Source of the DNA: Veillonella sp. 3310 | GTDB lineage: Bacteria > Bacillota > Negativicutes > Veillonellales > Veillonellaceae | Assembly: GCF_003999875.1 (NCBI RefSeq) | Contig: NZ_RQVJ01000001.1 | Location: 248,001 to 312,000 of the forward strand | Length of the DNA stretch: 64,000 bases | Direction: 5' to 3' | Shown here: piece after piece, positions 1-9,128 of the stretch | How positions within the stretch are numbered: position 1 is the first letter of the stretch | Layout: each line of letters starts with the position of its first letter | The notes under the pieces: model-generated | The model's database searches: none | The model's input: the letters and a program-made list of their open reading frames with translations, nothing else | What the model was told of the DNA's origin: nothing | Position numbers and translations under genes: made by a program

Positions 1-1266
1 ACCCACTTCTCTAACGACACGTAAATGGTTGAAAGAATCAATTAAATTTTGAATATACGCATGAGGACATTTAGAAGTAATGATCGCTAATGTAGCCGTA
101 TCATTATCTGCTTTACGTTGAATCACTGAATGAGCAGAAATACGTTGTTCTGCTAGTTTGGTAGCTACTTTTGCCAATACACCTGTAGAGTTATCCACAG
201 TCATACGAATATAGTAAGCAGATTCAATTTTACTGGAACTATACATTGTTTTTTGCGGATAATAGAATTGTTTCATTTCCCCTGTTTTGCCTTGCACCAC
301 ATTGCGGGCTACTTCCATTACGTCACTCACGATAGAACTACCGGTTGGTAAGCTACCAGCTCCACGACCATAGAACATAGCATCATCAAAGCCATTGCCA
401 CGTAAGAATACAGCATTAAAGGAACCTCGAACAGAGGCTAATGGATGTGTGTTGGCAATAAAAGCAGGATGTACATTTAAAGACAACCCTTTTTTCGTTT
501 CTCTCGCAATACCTAATAATTTAATCGTATAGCCAAACTCTTTACCAAATTGGATGTCACTAGCATCAATTTGTGTAATTCCTTCACAACTTACATCTTC
601 AAAGAAGATACGTTTATTAAAGGCAATAGAACCTAAGATAGCTAATTTACGTGCTGCGTCATAGCCTTCCACATCGGATGTAGGGTCAGCTTCCGCATAG
701 CCCAGTTCTTGTGCTTCTTTCAGTACTTCTTCGTAGCCTAATCCATCTTCACTCATTTTAGACAAAATAAAATTTGTGGTTCCATTTAGAATTCCCATGA
801 TTTCCGTAATTTGATTACTACCAAAGGAATCATATAAGGCACGAATGATTGGAATTGCTCCAGCTACACTGGCTTCAAAACGTAAATCCACATGATGTTT
901 CGTAGCTAATTCCATAAGATAGGGACCAGCTTCTGCTAATAAATCCTTATTAGCCGTCACCACATGTTTACCTGCAATGATAGACTCTTCAATACAGGTA
1001 CGTGCAAAGGTGGTACCACCCATCACTTCTACCACAATATCTACAGATGGATCTTGTAAAATTTCTTTATAATCTGTTACAAATGTAGCCGTTGCAGGTA
1101 GTGTAACATGACTATATTTGTCTGGATTTCTCACATAAATTTTATCCACGATCACTGGTACACTTATACGATTTTGTATAACATCCAAATTTTTTGTTAA
1201 TAGTTCAACTGTACCCTGTCCAACAGTACCAAACCCCAAGAGGGCAATCTTTACGCCTTGCTTCAT
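1..1266 (-). CDS. hom: Homoserine dehydrogenase (cut by left edge)
   Basis: Reduces aspartate semialdehyde to homoserine with NAD(P)H, the branch point to threonine and methionine, in the cytoplasm. The visible 422 codons begin with an N-terminal nucleotide-binding glycine motif (GFGTVGQGTV, about residues 11-20). The catalytic signature EADPTSDVEG follows near residue 195. A C-terminal ACT domain (about 350 onward, DNSTGVLAKVATKLAEQ) is the usual site of threonine feedback. The ATG at 1264-1266 follows an AAGGAG site. The gene runs off base 1, and the family length of about 430 suggests only a few residues are missing. It lies 18 bases after the ACT-domain gene and is probably co-transcribed with it. 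Confidence 0.95.
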   Translation of the reverse strand, partial: MKQGVKIALLGFGTVGQGTVELLTKNLDVIQNRISVPVIVDKIYVRNPDKYSHVTLPATATFVTDYKEILQDPSVDIVVEVMGGTTFARTCIEESIIAGKHVVTANKDLLAEAGPYLMELATKHHVDLRFEASVAGAIPIIRALYDSFGSNQITEIMGILNGTTNFILSKMSEDGLGYEEVLKEAQELGYAEADPTSDVEGYDAARKLAILGSIAFNKRIFFEDVSCEGITQIDASDIQFGKEFGYTIKLLGIARETKKGLSLNVHPAFIANTHPLASVRGSFNAVFLRGNGFDDAMFYGRGAGSLPTGSSIVSDVMEVARNVVQGKTGEMKQFYYPQKTMYSSSKIESAYYIRMTVDNSTGVLAKVATKLAEQRISAHSVIQRKADNDTATLAIITSKCPHAYIQNLIDSFNHLRVVREVG

Positions 1267-1284
1267 TCTCTATCTCCTTAAGCA

Positions 1285-1737
1285 CTAGGCTTGACCAATT
1301 AGTTCGACCTTAATAACTCCCTCTAATTGTCGTACTTCGTGCAAAACATCTTCTACGGGTAATGTTAATTCCTTCGTTTCAAAGGAAATATTCACATGTG
1401 CTACACCTTGTAGCGGCAAATTCTGATTAATTGTCAATACACTGCCATTATAATCTGCAATGATCCGTAAAATGTTAGATAGCATACCAGATTCATTAGA
1501 AATCAGTGCATTAATAGACACAATTTTACCTTGTGAAAGTTCATAAAATGGAAAGACATAATCTTTATATTTATAATAGGCAGAACGACTTAAATCCATT
1601 TTTTCCACAGCTTCATTAATCGTTTTCGCTTCTCCCAATTGTAAAATAGATTTTACTTTGATTGTTTTTTTTATCGCCTCTGGTAAAATTACTTCATTCA
1701 CTAAATAAAATTTGTCTTTTTTGCCTTTCACAGCCAT
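1285..1737 (-). CDS. ACT domain-containing protein (UPF0735/PheB family)
   Basis: A 150-residue protein with an N-terminal segment that includes a helix-turn-helix-like stretch (about 30-60, with a KTINEAVEKMDLSRSAYYKY pattern) and a C-terminal ACT domain (about 71-150). Family members are annotated as PheB or UPF0735 and are presumed amino-acid-sensing regulators. The direct target is not visible here. Its place immediately before hom suggests a link to threonine or methionine synthesis, as inference. The ATG follows GAGGTG, and the upstream flippase gene ends within that ribosome binding site. Confidence 0.85.
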   Translation of the reverse strand: MAVKGKKDKFYLVNEVILPEAIKKTIKVKSILQLGEAKTINEAVEKMDLSRSAYYKYKDYVFPFYELSQGKIVSINALISNESGMLSNILRIIADYNGSVLTINQNLPLQGVAHVNISFETKELTLPVEDVLHEVRQLEGVIKVELIGQA

Positions 1738-1739
1738 AA

Positions 1740-2738
1740 CTACACCTCTTCACTACTAGTGGATACGGAACTTGCGATGTGTTGTCCATATAAAGTAAAT
1801 ACGGAGTACATACCGATAAAGAACGGAATATATTCAGCTACAATCCGCCATGCCACTGCAACTAGCCCCACTGTTCCAATGGGAACAAAGGAGGCAAACA
1901 AATACACAAATAATCCTTCAGCAACTCCTGTTCCCCCAGGTGTGGGAGCAAAATATAAAATTAAATTTAATAAAATCATGCGATTTAAAATTTCAACAAT
2001 GCTAATATCTGACGTAAACGCATACATCAAAGCCGGAGCAATAGCATATAAAAATAATAAGCTCAATGCAGACTCAATGAACACAATGAAAGATTGCATC
2101 GGATTTGCATATAATAAACTAAGTCCTCCATTAAATTCATCTAACTTAATAAGCCAGCCTTTTGGATTTCCTTTTTTCATCATTTTACATATCCAAGTTA
2201 CCAAGCGTTTCATGAGTCGCGTTTGTAATAGATACATTCCCATAAATGTTGAAATCACAACGAAAATTGATATACCTAACAATTGTGTGTTTGTTATATA
2301 GGGTACTTCAATTGGTTCTGTTACTAATATAATCGGTAACATGACAATTAAAAATAAAATAGAAAATACGGTTCGCACTAATACAATAGGTGCTGCTTTG
2401 CCAATAGGAACATGATAGGACCGTAAAATTAAAGCCTGTGCCACCGCACCACCACTAGCACCTGGTGTTAGCATAGCCATAAAATAATTACCAAATATAA
2501 CTCGTAGAATGGCAATTAAGGATAAACTATATCCTCCCATACGTACCAATCGTTGTAGGCGCAATCCATCAAAGTACATACCTAACGCAAGCGCTACTAT
2601 CGCCAATAATAAAGATGTAATGTTGAATGTACCTAGCGTAGCCAATGAATCTAAATCGATTGTAAAATAAATTGTTATACCTGACACAATCAGAAGCAAC
2701 AATCCAATTAAGATTCCTCGCTTTATCATGGTACTCAT
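1740..2738 (-). CDS. Flippase-like integral membrane protein (LPG synthase TM domain family)
   Basis: A 332-residue polytopic membrane protein of the UPF0104 or lysylphosphatidylglycerol-synthase transmembrane domain family. It has about eight hydrophobic segments and lacks the soluble aminoacyl-transferase domain of full MprF. Recognisable features are the GASGGAVAQALILR stretch (about 95-108) and the APTPGGTGVAEG motif (about 265-276). The family is thought to move or modify lipids, and the substrate is unknown. Its ATG overlaps the stop of the upstream deacetylase by four bases (ATGA), so the two are translationally coupled. This suggests a shared role in an envelope lipid or glycan. Confidence 0.75.
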   Translation of the reverse strand: MSTMIKRGILIGLLLLIVSGITIYFTIDLDSLATLGTFNITSLLLAIVALALGMYFDGLRLQRLVRMGGYSLSLIAILRVIFGNYFMAMLTPGASGGAVAQALILRSYHVPIGKAAPIVLVRTVFSILFLIVMLPIILVTEPIEVPYITNTQLLGISIFVVISTFMGMYLLQTRLMKRLVTWICKMMKKGNPKGWLIKLDEFNGGLSLLYANPMQSFIVFIESALSLLFLYAIAPALMYAFTSDISIVEILNRMILLNLILYFAPTPGGTGVAEGLFVYLFASFVPIGTVGLVAVAWRIVAEYIPFFIGMYSVFTLYGQHIASSVSTSSEEV

Positions 2739-3601
2739 GAATGGTCTCCTTCATTCCATTGTCCATAATGAATTAGGCTAATATCATGAGTACCAATATA
2801 TTCTTTCACTCTAGTCGAAGTCATAGCAGATCGTTCCTCATCCCAATGATATCCCCAATCATATAAGGATCGAAGTGTCTCATTATCTTTGCCAGGATGT
2901 GTCATAATTTCATGGACTCCTTGTTTCTTAGCAACCTTTTCTAAAATTGCTAATAAGGCATCTTCCTTCAACTGTCCACCATTCATCATGCCCCAAAAAT
3001 ATAGGGGCGATGAAAATCCTAAGTCACGAGATGTAGCATAGGCTTGTTGTGTAATAACCGTAAGCCCTACTTTACCAATCCAACGCCCTAATGAAGACAC
3101 ACCATTCAATAAAAATGGAGTTTCATCAGGCATACGAATCTTAGTTAAACCATAGCGCTTCATTTGTTCTGCCACGATAGGCAATACTTGTGGTAGCACA
3201 TGCATATGTTGATGTCCATCCACATGAGTAATCGGTAATCCTGTAGACATTACTTTTTGAAATTGTGCTTCAATTTCTTTTCGTAATTCATTTCCCTTTA
3301 TTTGCCCTGTAAAAAGCCGTTTTATAAATTCTGTATGTGTCATAGGAAATTTGTCATCTATGAGCAGACTTGGAACTTCTTTAGGGTCACAAATTGGTAA
3401 AAGACCACCAACCAAGCATATATGTATACCTACGCCCAATGTAGGTGTTGTCTTAGCTAATGAGACGGCATCCTCAAAATACTCTCCAGATGCCAATAAA
3501 GACGTACTTGTTACTATTCCTTGTTGATGACTTTCTAAGATTCCTTCATTAATAAGAGGATATAAACCAAAGTCATCTGCATTCACAATTAGACGTTTCA
3601 T
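2735..3601 (-). CDS. YdjC/ChbG-HpnK family carbohydrate deacetylase
   Basis: A 288-residue metal-dependent deacetylase-like protein. The N-terminal VNADDFGL motif supplies the family's metal-binding Asp residues, and HVDGHQHMHVLP (about 125-136) the metal-binding histidines. The late HEIMTHPG segment is also typical. Relatives remove acetyl groups from N-acetylated sugars such as chitobiose or glucosaminyl lipids. The substrate here cannot be read from sequence. Overlap with the downstream flippase-like gene argues for work on a lipid-linked sugar, as inference. About 60 bases separate it from the methyltransferase upstream. Confidence 0.82.
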   Translation of the reverse strand: MKRLIVNADDFGLYPLINEGILESHQQGIVTSTSLLASGEYFEDAVSLAKTTPTLGVGIHICLVGGLLPICDPKEVPSLLIDDKFPMTHTEFIKRLFTGQIKGNELRKEIEAQFQKVMSTGLPITHVDGHQHMHVLPQVLPIVAEQMKRYGLTKIRMPDETPFLLNGVSSLGRWIGKVGLTVITQQAYATSRDLGFSSPLYFWGMMNGGQLKEDALLAILEKVAKKQGVHEIMTHPGKDNETLRSLYDWGYHWDEERSAMTSTRVKEYIGTHDISLIHYGQWNEGDHS

Positions 3602-3660
3602 AGTTACCTTCCTGTACGCACTAAATGGATAATTGTATTCTTATTTTACCAAAATTATTG

Positions 3661-4464
3661 TTATTTGGATAGACAAAGTTTTCTTTCTTGTACTTTATAC
3701 ATGCACAAAGCTCCTGCTATGGCAACATTTAGAGATTCCATGGGACCATACATAGGAATGGAAATTCTTTGTGTAACCAGTTGTAATATATCTTCTGAGA
3801 TACCATTAGCTTCATTTCCTAAAGCAATCATAGTTGCCCCTTCATAAGTAGGTTGCCCATAGTCAACACTATCTTCCAACACGGTTCCATATAGTTTGAT
3901 TCCTAATTCTTTGAGTTTTACCACATCATCCGTTGAGACATTTATATAAATCGGCAGTTTACACAACCCACTCATAGTACTGCGCACTGTTTTTTCATTG
4001 TATATATCAACAGTATTAGAAGTTAAAAACATTGCCTCTACACCAGCACCTACAGCAGTTCGAATTAAAGTACCTAAATTACCTGGATCCTGTACGCCAT
4101 CAATGAGCACATATAGAGCATTTTCTTCTACTTTAAAATCTTCTAATCGCCGTACTTTTTGACATACTACAGCAATGACACCTTGTCCATGCACGGTTGT
4201 TTCAATCCCTTTCCATAGGCTATTTGAAATAGAACATACCTGCACATCATAGGTCTTACATAAAGATAGCAATGGATGTAACTGCTCCTGTTTTATAGAT
4301 TCTGTATTGACAATTACATACCGTACTGTACCAGTAGGCAGCATATCTATGACTGTACGATATCCTTCGGCCACATATTCTTGATGTGTAGTGCGATATT
4401 TTCGTTTATACAATTGCACAATGTGCTTGATTTTTTTATTATCTCGTGAAGTAATCTCTTCCAT
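3661..4464 (-). CDS. TrmH/SpoU family RNA 2'-O-methyltransferase
   Basis: A 267-residue SPOUT-class methyltransferase that puts a methyl on an RNA ribose using S-adenosylmethionine. It has an N-terminal RNA-binding region (about 1-100) and a C-terminal trefoil-knot domain. The three SpoU motifs are present: DGVQDPGNLGTLIRTA near 120, IALGNEANGIS near 212 and SLNVAIAGALCMY near 245. Length and layout match the YsgA/RlmB-like proteins of Firmicutes, so the target is probably 23S rRNA, though it cannot be fixed here. The ATG follows AAAGGG. The gene is 12 bases downstream of the ABC exporter pair. Confidence 0.88.
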   Translation of the reverse strand: MEEITSRDNKKIKHIVQLYKRKYRTTHQEYVAEGYRTVIDMLPTGTVRYVIVNTESIKQEQLHPLLSLCKTYDVQVCSISNSLWKGIETTVHGQGVIAVVCQKVRRLEDFKVEENALYVLIDGVQDPGNLGTLIRTAVGAGVEAMFLTSNTVDIYNEKTVRSTMSGLCKLPIYINVSTDDVVKLKELGIKLYGTVLEDSVDYGQPTYEGATMIALGNEANGISEDILQLVTQRISIPMYGPMESLNVAIAGALCMYKVQERKLCLSK

Positions 4465-4476
4465 AATACCCTTTCT

Positions 4477-6210
4477 TTATGCATTCCATAATTGATAGAA
4501 CAAACCTTTTTGAGTCAGCAATTCTTCCAACGCACCTTGTTCTACAATTTCACCATCGGATATGACAATAATTTGTGTAGCATCACGTAAGGTTGATAAA
4601 CGGTGTGCTATGGCTATCATCGTTTTTTCACCTTTCATATCTGCAATCGATTGTTGCAGTAATTCTTCTGTGTGACTATCTATATTAGAAGTAGCCTCAT
4701 CGAATACTAATAATGATTTATTCTGTACTAAGGTTCTGGCCAAGGACAATAATTGACGTTGCCCCTGTGAAAGTAAAGATCCTAAGTATCCCACAGGCGT
4801 TTGATATCCTTCTTCTAAGCGTTGTATTGAGGTATCTAAATGAGCTCGTTTAGCTGCTTCTTTTACCATTTCTGACGTAATAGCTCTATCAAATAAAGAA
4901 ATATTCTCTTCAATAGAACCTTTAAATAAATGAGAGTCTTGGAATACATAGCCCATAGATTGGCGTATAATTCTTGGGTCCAAAGTACTTAAATCATGGC
5001 CATTGATACGAATACAACCTTTAGTAGGCTGTTCAAAACCAAGTAGTAACTGCATCATCGTGGACTTACCACCACCAGATGGACCTACTATCCCTAAGAA
5101 TTCCCCCTCTTGTAAAGACCAATTAATATCTTTCAACACATAATTTTCTGTTCCATCATAGGAGAAATAGACATGATCAAACTCGATAGAATGAATTGCA
5201 GAAAATTCCTCTGGCAGCACAATATTCTCTTGAACCTGCTTCGTTTCACTTTCCAACATTGGTAAAATACGTTCTGCTCCTGCTAAGGCAGACTGTAGAT
5301 TACCATATTTTTCAGCAATTTCTTTGATAGGTTCAAAAATGCGATTAATATATTGTAGGAATGCAAATACTGTGCCAGCTTCAGTTATGGAGTCAAAATA
5401 TCCGGTTACAGTAAAAATAGCAATCAGAGCGACAAAAAATAATCCATCTACAATAGGTCTAAAAATAGCAAATGTTTTTACCTCAAATAGACCTGCTTCT
5501 AAAAACTCTCGACTTACTTTATCGTAGCTTTTTTCCATAATGATTTCACCTACATAGGTTTTAATCATCAAAATAGCATTTAACATTTCCTGTACAGATG
5601 CATTGGATGCCGCTACTTTACTACGAACGCCTCTGAAAGCTTTTCTAGCATACTTACGATAAATAAAGATAACTCCTGTGAATACAGGCACTAATAGTAA
5701 CACTATGGTAGCTAATGTTGTATCTATCAGAAACATAAACACTAGTATACCAATAATCTGAAAGATACTACTACTTATTTTTACCAGCACTTCTGTGTAT
5801 AAGGTGCGAACCGATTCTGTATCGTTCGTAACTCTTGTCACTAGATTTCCTACAGGATATGCAGTAAATTCTCTAGGACTCATAGTTAATATATTTTCAA
5901 AAATTTTATTTCTAATATCAAAGATAATACGTTGTCCAAAACTTTGTAATGCATAGTTTTCTATACCTAATGCGACCATTCCAAACAAAATCAATCCAAT
6001 ATAACCTACTGCATACTTCGTGATGAGTCCCATATCTTTCGTTGCTACACCTACATCTATGAACTCTTTCATAATGACAGGGCGTATTAATTGCACACCT
6101 AGTACTAACACTAACATACATACGCCAAGACACATATAGGCCATATAAGGTTTGATAAATGTGCACAAATGCAATAGCACATGATAATCTGTTTTTTGTT
6201 TAGTTCTCAT
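4477..6210 (-). CDS. ABC exporter half-transporter, catalytic-Walker partner
   Basis: A 577-residue fusion of an exporter membrane domain (six hydrophobic segments, about 15-310) and an ATPase domain. Walker A is GPSGGGKST near 374. Walker B LLVFDEATSN (about 498-508) keeps the catalytic Glu, and the switch is IAHRLS near 530. The signature is LSQGQ instead of LSGGQ, i.e. degenerate. This complements the partner encoded just upstream, giving one competent and one degenerate ATP site, as in heterodimeric multidrug exporters of the BmrCD/LmrCD type. The start overlaps the partner's end by 11 bases and follows GAGGGG. The substrate is unknown. Confidence 0.88.
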   Translation of the reverse strand: MRTKQKTDYHVLLHLCTFIKPYMAYMCLGVCMLVLVLGVQLIRPVIMKEFIDVGVATKDMGLITKYAVGYIGLILFGMVALGIENYALQSFGQRIIFDIRNKIFENILTMSPREFTAYPVGNLVTRVTNDTESVRTLYTEVLVKISSSIFQIIGILVFMFLIDTTLATIVLLLVPVFTGVIFIYRKYARKAFRGVRSKVAASNASVQEMLNAILMIKTYVGEIIMEKSYDKVSREFLEAGLFEVKTFAIFRPIVDGLFFVALIAIFTVTGYFDSITEAGTVFAFLQYINRIFEPIKEIAEKYGNLQSALAGAERILPMLESETKQVQENIVLPEEFSAIHSIEFDHVYFSYDGTENYVLKDINWSLQEGEFLGIVGPSGGGKSTMMQLLLGFEQPTKGCIRINGHDLSTLDPRIIRQSMGYVFQDSHLFKGSIEENISLFDRAITSEMVKEAAKRAHLDTSIQRLEEGYQTPVGYLGSLLSQGQRQLLSLARTLVQNKSLLVFDEATSNIDSHTEELLQQSIADMKGEKTMIAIAHRLSTLRDATQIIVISDGEIVEQGALEELLTQKGLFYQLWNA

Positions 6211-7936
6211 CGCTATCCCCTCGTTTTTGCAACATCACCAACTGATGATACATACCTTTTTGCTGTAATAATTCTCCATGTGTACCAGATTCAACGATAT
6301 GACCTTCATGAAATACATAAATACAATCTGCACCTTCTAATGCCTCTAAACGCTGCGAAATACATACAATAGTCTGTTCTGTATTAGATCGTAATGTTTC
6401 TAAAATATGACTTAAGCTATGAGCATCTAATGCAGAGAAAGCATCATCTAACAACAAGTAAGGAGCATCTTTGTAGAATGCACGGGCCAAAGAAATCCGC
6501 TGTCGTTGTCCTCCAGATACATTGGAACCACCCTCTTCTAAGTTGTCATGTTTGCGTGCACCTTCAATACGTTCCTCTAAATCTCTAAATAATCCCGCTC
6601 GTTCCGCAGCTTTTTCAATGGTTATCCTAGAACATTCGTCGTTCGTATAACCAAATTGAATATTATCTCGGATAGATACACTTAGTAATGAAGGAGTAGA
6701 CGGTGCATAGGCAATACTATTACGCAATGTACTAAGTGGAATATCTTGAATATCTGTAGAACCAAAATAGATGCTATTTTTAGGGGCATGCTGAATATCT
6801 AATAATAATTTAAATAAAGTAGATTTTCCCGATCCTGGCCCACCAACGATACCAATAAAGGATCTTTTTGGAATATGCATAGATACATCTTTTAAAATTG
6901 GTTCTTTGCTAGTAGCATAGGCAAAACTTAATCCTTGAATGTGTATATCTTCTAGCGGTAAATGTCCTACCTGTTCTTGGATTTCTTCTTGAGGGAGTTC
7001 AAAGAACTCTTCCATTCGTTCTAAAGAGGCAAAGCCTTTTTGCAATACAGAAGTTAAGGATCCAATTGCCATAATAGGACCTATTACAAGCATGACATAT
7101 CCATTAAGTGCCACAAATTCCCCTACTGTTAGTTCACCATTGATAATAGCTTGACCACATACATACATATTGAGAGCATAACAAACAAAGGGGGCCATAT
7201 ATGTTAATGGAGTTAATAAGGAATCGATGCGCACCACATCTAAATTATTTTCATAGTTTGTTTCATTTACTTTCGTAAAACGCTTCCAGCTTGTATATTC
7301 TTTATTGAATGCCCGAATCACTGCCATCCCTAAGAATAATTCTTGCGCATATTCTGTTACATCACTATAAGAACTTTGTGCTTTCTTTTGACGACCTCGT
7401 AGATGTTTTGAAAGTTTCAACATACCATACACAATAAAAGGCATTGGTAAAATAGTCACCACCGCTAACCATAGAGACATTTTTTGAACGAGGATACAAA
7501 ATGCAATAACCCCAAAGAATAAGGCATCTACAAATAACATAACGCCTAAACCTAGAGACACACGTAAAGAAGTGACATCATTTGTCATCAGCGCCATAAC
7601 CTTCCCTGGACCATGTTCATCGTAATAAGACGTAGGAATACGCAAAGCATGACGAAATAGCTCTCGACGTAAATAGAACTCAAAATTACGAATAGATCCC
7701 AAGAGCATATGACGAGAAATAAATTTTAATACGGTAATCACAATACCTAGCAGTATGAACAGACCCACATAATGCCAGATTCTATCTTTTCCCACATACA
7801 ATGTATTGATGGCTTCCCCCATCCAAGTAGGAACCAATAAGAATAATCCATTAATTGTAAGAAGTAGAAGGATTCCTATGATATATTTATAGGAATGTTC
7901 TTTAAAAAAGTATCGGAATAAGTGAAAACCTTTCAT
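6200..7936 (-). CDS. ABC exporter half-transporter, degenerate-Walker partner
   Basis: A 578-residue membrane-ATPase fusion. Walker A is GGPGSGKST near 362 and the signature VSGGQ near 470. Walker B reads LLLDDAFSALD near 492, with Asp in place of the catalytic Glu. The switch reads CISQRLEAL near 522, with Gln in place of His. These changes mark a non-hydrolytic site and identify it as the regulatory half of a heterodimer with the next gene. An ATG four codons upstream (7948) is possible, but MKGFHLFRYF at 7936 has the GGGGG-type site at a better distance. It is the first gene of the minus-strand run that ends in hom. Confidence 0.87.
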   Translation of the reverse strand: MKGFHLFRYFFKEHSYKYIIGILLLLTINGLFLLVPTWMGEAINTLYVGKDRIWHYVGLFILLGIVITVLKFISRHMLLGSIRNFEFYLRRELFRHALRIPTSYYDEHGPGKVMALMTNDVTSLRVSLGLGVMLFVDALFFGVIAFCILVQKMSLWLAVVTILPMPFIVYGMLKLSKHLRGRQKKAQSSYSDVTEYAQELFLGMAVIRAFNKEYTSWKRFTKVNETNYENNLDVVRIDSLLTPLTYMAPFVCYALNMYVCGQAIINGELTVGEFVALNGYVMLVIGPIMAIGSLTSVLQKGFASLERMEEFFELPQEEIQEQVGHLPLEDIHIQGLSFAYATSKEPILKDVSMHIPKRSFIGIVGGPGSGKSTLFKLLLDIQHAPKNSIYFGSTDIQDIPLSTLRNSIAYAPSTPSLLSVSIRDNIQFGYTNDECSRITIEKAAERAGLFRDLEERIEGARKHDNLEEGGSNVSGGQRQRISLARAFYKDAPYLLLDDAFSALDAHSLSHILETLRSNTEQTIVCISQRLEALEGADCIYVFHEGHIVESGTHGELLQQKGMYHQLVMLQKRGDSDEN

Positions 7937-7983
7937 AGGTACCCCCATTCTATTATGATTTCGATTTTTTTCGATAAAGTTTA

Positions 7984-8013
7984 TTTACTAATTTTATTGT
8001 ACCATGTTATAAT
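7984..8013 (+). promoter_or_regulatory. Promoter of tpx
   Basis: TTTACT at 7984-7989 and TATAAT at 8008-8013 are separated by 18 bases, ahead of tpx. The -10 box is contained in the palindrome listed at 8008-8022. Confidence 0.6.
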
Positions 8014-8022
8014 GTCATTATA
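8008..8022 (+). promoter_or_regulatory. Candidate FUR/PerR-type operator over the tpx -10 box
   Basis: TATAATGTCATTATA is a perfect 7-1-7 palindrome. This is the geometry of Fur and PerR boxes (the PerR consensus is TTATAATNATTATAA, which differs by register). It covers the -10 element of a peroxidase gene, so peroxide-responsive repression is a reasonable inference. The regulator is not in this window. Confidence 0.4.
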
Positions 8023-8060
8023 CAAAAGATATTATTCCGTATTTTAAGGAGGAACATACA

Positions 8061-8576
8061 ATGGAAAAACGTACAGGTGTAGTAACATTTGCAGGTAACC
8101 CAATCGCTTTATTGGGTAAAGAAGTAAAAGTGGGAGATAAAGCTCCTGCGTTCACAGTATTAGACAATGGCTTAGGTGAAAAAACATTAGCTGATTATGC
8201 TGGTAAAGTTAAAGTTATTTCTGTAGTGCCATCTTTGGATACTGGCGTATGTGATGCGCAAACTCGTTGGTTTAATCAAAACGTTTCTAAATTAGGTGAA
8301 AATGTTGTTGTATTGACTGTATCCGTAGACTTACCATTTGCTCAAAAACGTTGGTGTGGTGCTGCTGGTATTGACCAAGTGGAAACTTTATCTGACCACC
8401 GTGACCTTTCTTTCGGTGAAAATTATGGTTTCATTCTTGAAGGTTTACGCTTATTATCTCGTGGTATCGTTGTCATCGACAAAGACGACGTAGTTCGTTA
8501 TGTAGAATACGTACCAGAAGTAACGTCTGCTGTTAACTTCGAGGCAGCTGAAGCAGCAACTAAAGCGTTAGTATAA
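8061..8576 (+). CDS. tpx: Thiol peroxidase (Tpx, atypical 2-Cys peroxiredoxin)
   Basis: A 171-residue cytoplasmic peroxidase that reduces hydrogen peroxide and alkyl hydroperoxides using thioredoxin. The peroxidatic Cys64 lies in [10 protein letters not shown]. The resolving Cys99 lies in KRWCGAAG, 35 residues later, the normal Tpx spacing. Start and length match the family. AAGGAGG lies about nine bases before the ATG. The gene has its own promoter with an embedded palindrome and is followed by a strong terminator, so it is mainly a single transcription unit. In an anaerobe it serves oxygen and peroxide tolerance. Confidence 0.96.
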   Translation: MEKRTGVVTFAGNPIALLGKEVKVGDKAPAFTVLDNGLGEKTLADYAGKVKVISVVPSLDTGVCDAQTRWFNQNVSKLGENVVVLTVSVDLPFAQKRWCGAAGIDQVETLSDHRDLSFGENYGFILEGLRLLSRGIVVIDKDDVVRYVEYVPEVTSAVNFEAAEAATKALV

Positions 8577-8596
8577 TCGTTACTTACAAAGTATAT

Positions 8597-8630
8597 AAGG
8601 GTGCAGTGATTCGTCACTCCACCCTTTTTT
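8597..8630 (+). terminator. Terminator after tpx
   Basis: AAGGGTG (8597-8603) pairs with CACCCTT (8620-8626) and AGTGA (8605-8609) with TCACT (8614-8618), around a TTCG loop. A T-run follows. Confidence 0.85.
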
Positions 8631-8645
8631 ATTGGAAAGGTCCAT

Positions 8646-9065
8646 ATGAATTATTTTTTACAACAAGTGTCTACATTTTTTCAGTGGGTTCTAAACTTCA
8701 CTTTATTTTCTATCGGTATCGTTTTGACCGTGGCTGTTTTAAATACTGCATTTTATATTGTGACGCTCATACCAGGTTTATTTACAACTGATGTAGTATA
8801 CACTACATTTTTAGAAGAAATCATTAATTTTTTCTTATTTTTCGAGTTCTTATCTTTAGTAGTGAAATATTTTAAAAATAATTTCCACTTCCCTCTTCGC
8901 TATTTTATCTATATTGGTATAACTGCTATTATCCGATTAATAATTGTATCTCATGAATCTTCTATAGATCTATTTTTATGGTCATCCGCTATTCTAGCAT
9001 TAGTCATCAGTTTAGTCTTAGTAGTTCGATATGGTAAAGAGCCTAATAGTAGTGAAAGATTATAA
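8646..9065 (+). CDS. PsiE-like small integral membrane protein
   Basis: A 139-residue protein with four hydrophobic segments (about 12-40, 55-72, 80-98, 108-125) and a short charged C-terminus. The pattern resembles the phosphate-starvation-inducible E family, whose biochemical role is unknown. GGAAAGG precedes the ATG at good distance. It starts right after the tpx terminator, so expression may depend on read-through or on a promoter I cannot identify. The gene ends at a strong hairpin. Confidence 0.65.
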   Translation: MNYFLQQVSTFFQWVLNFTLFSIGIVLTVAVLNTAFYIVTLIPGLFTTDVVYTTFLEEIINFFLFFEFLSLVVKYFKNNFHFPLRYFIYIGITAIIRLIIVSHESSIDLFLWSSAILALVISLVLVVRYGKEPNSSERL

Positions 9066-9076
9066 ATTCTCATAGC

Positions 9077-9115
9077 AAAAGGACTGATCACAATGTTGTG
9101 GTCAGTCCTTTTTTA
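9077..9115. terminator. Bidirectional terminator between the psiE-like gene and glnA
   Basis: A 16-bp stem (AAAGGACTGATCACAA at 9078-9093 against TTGTGGTCAGTCCTTT) is flanked by T-runs on the plus strand and A-runs that serve the minus strand. It can end both convergent genes. Confidence 0.88.
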
Positions 9116-9128
9116 TACTAGGTACCTA

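Noticed and set aside
1759-2301. 180-codon plus-strand frame opposite the flippase-like gene
   Set aside because: It is an antisense shadow. The minus-strand frame has clear family motifs, coupled start and ribosome site; this one has none.
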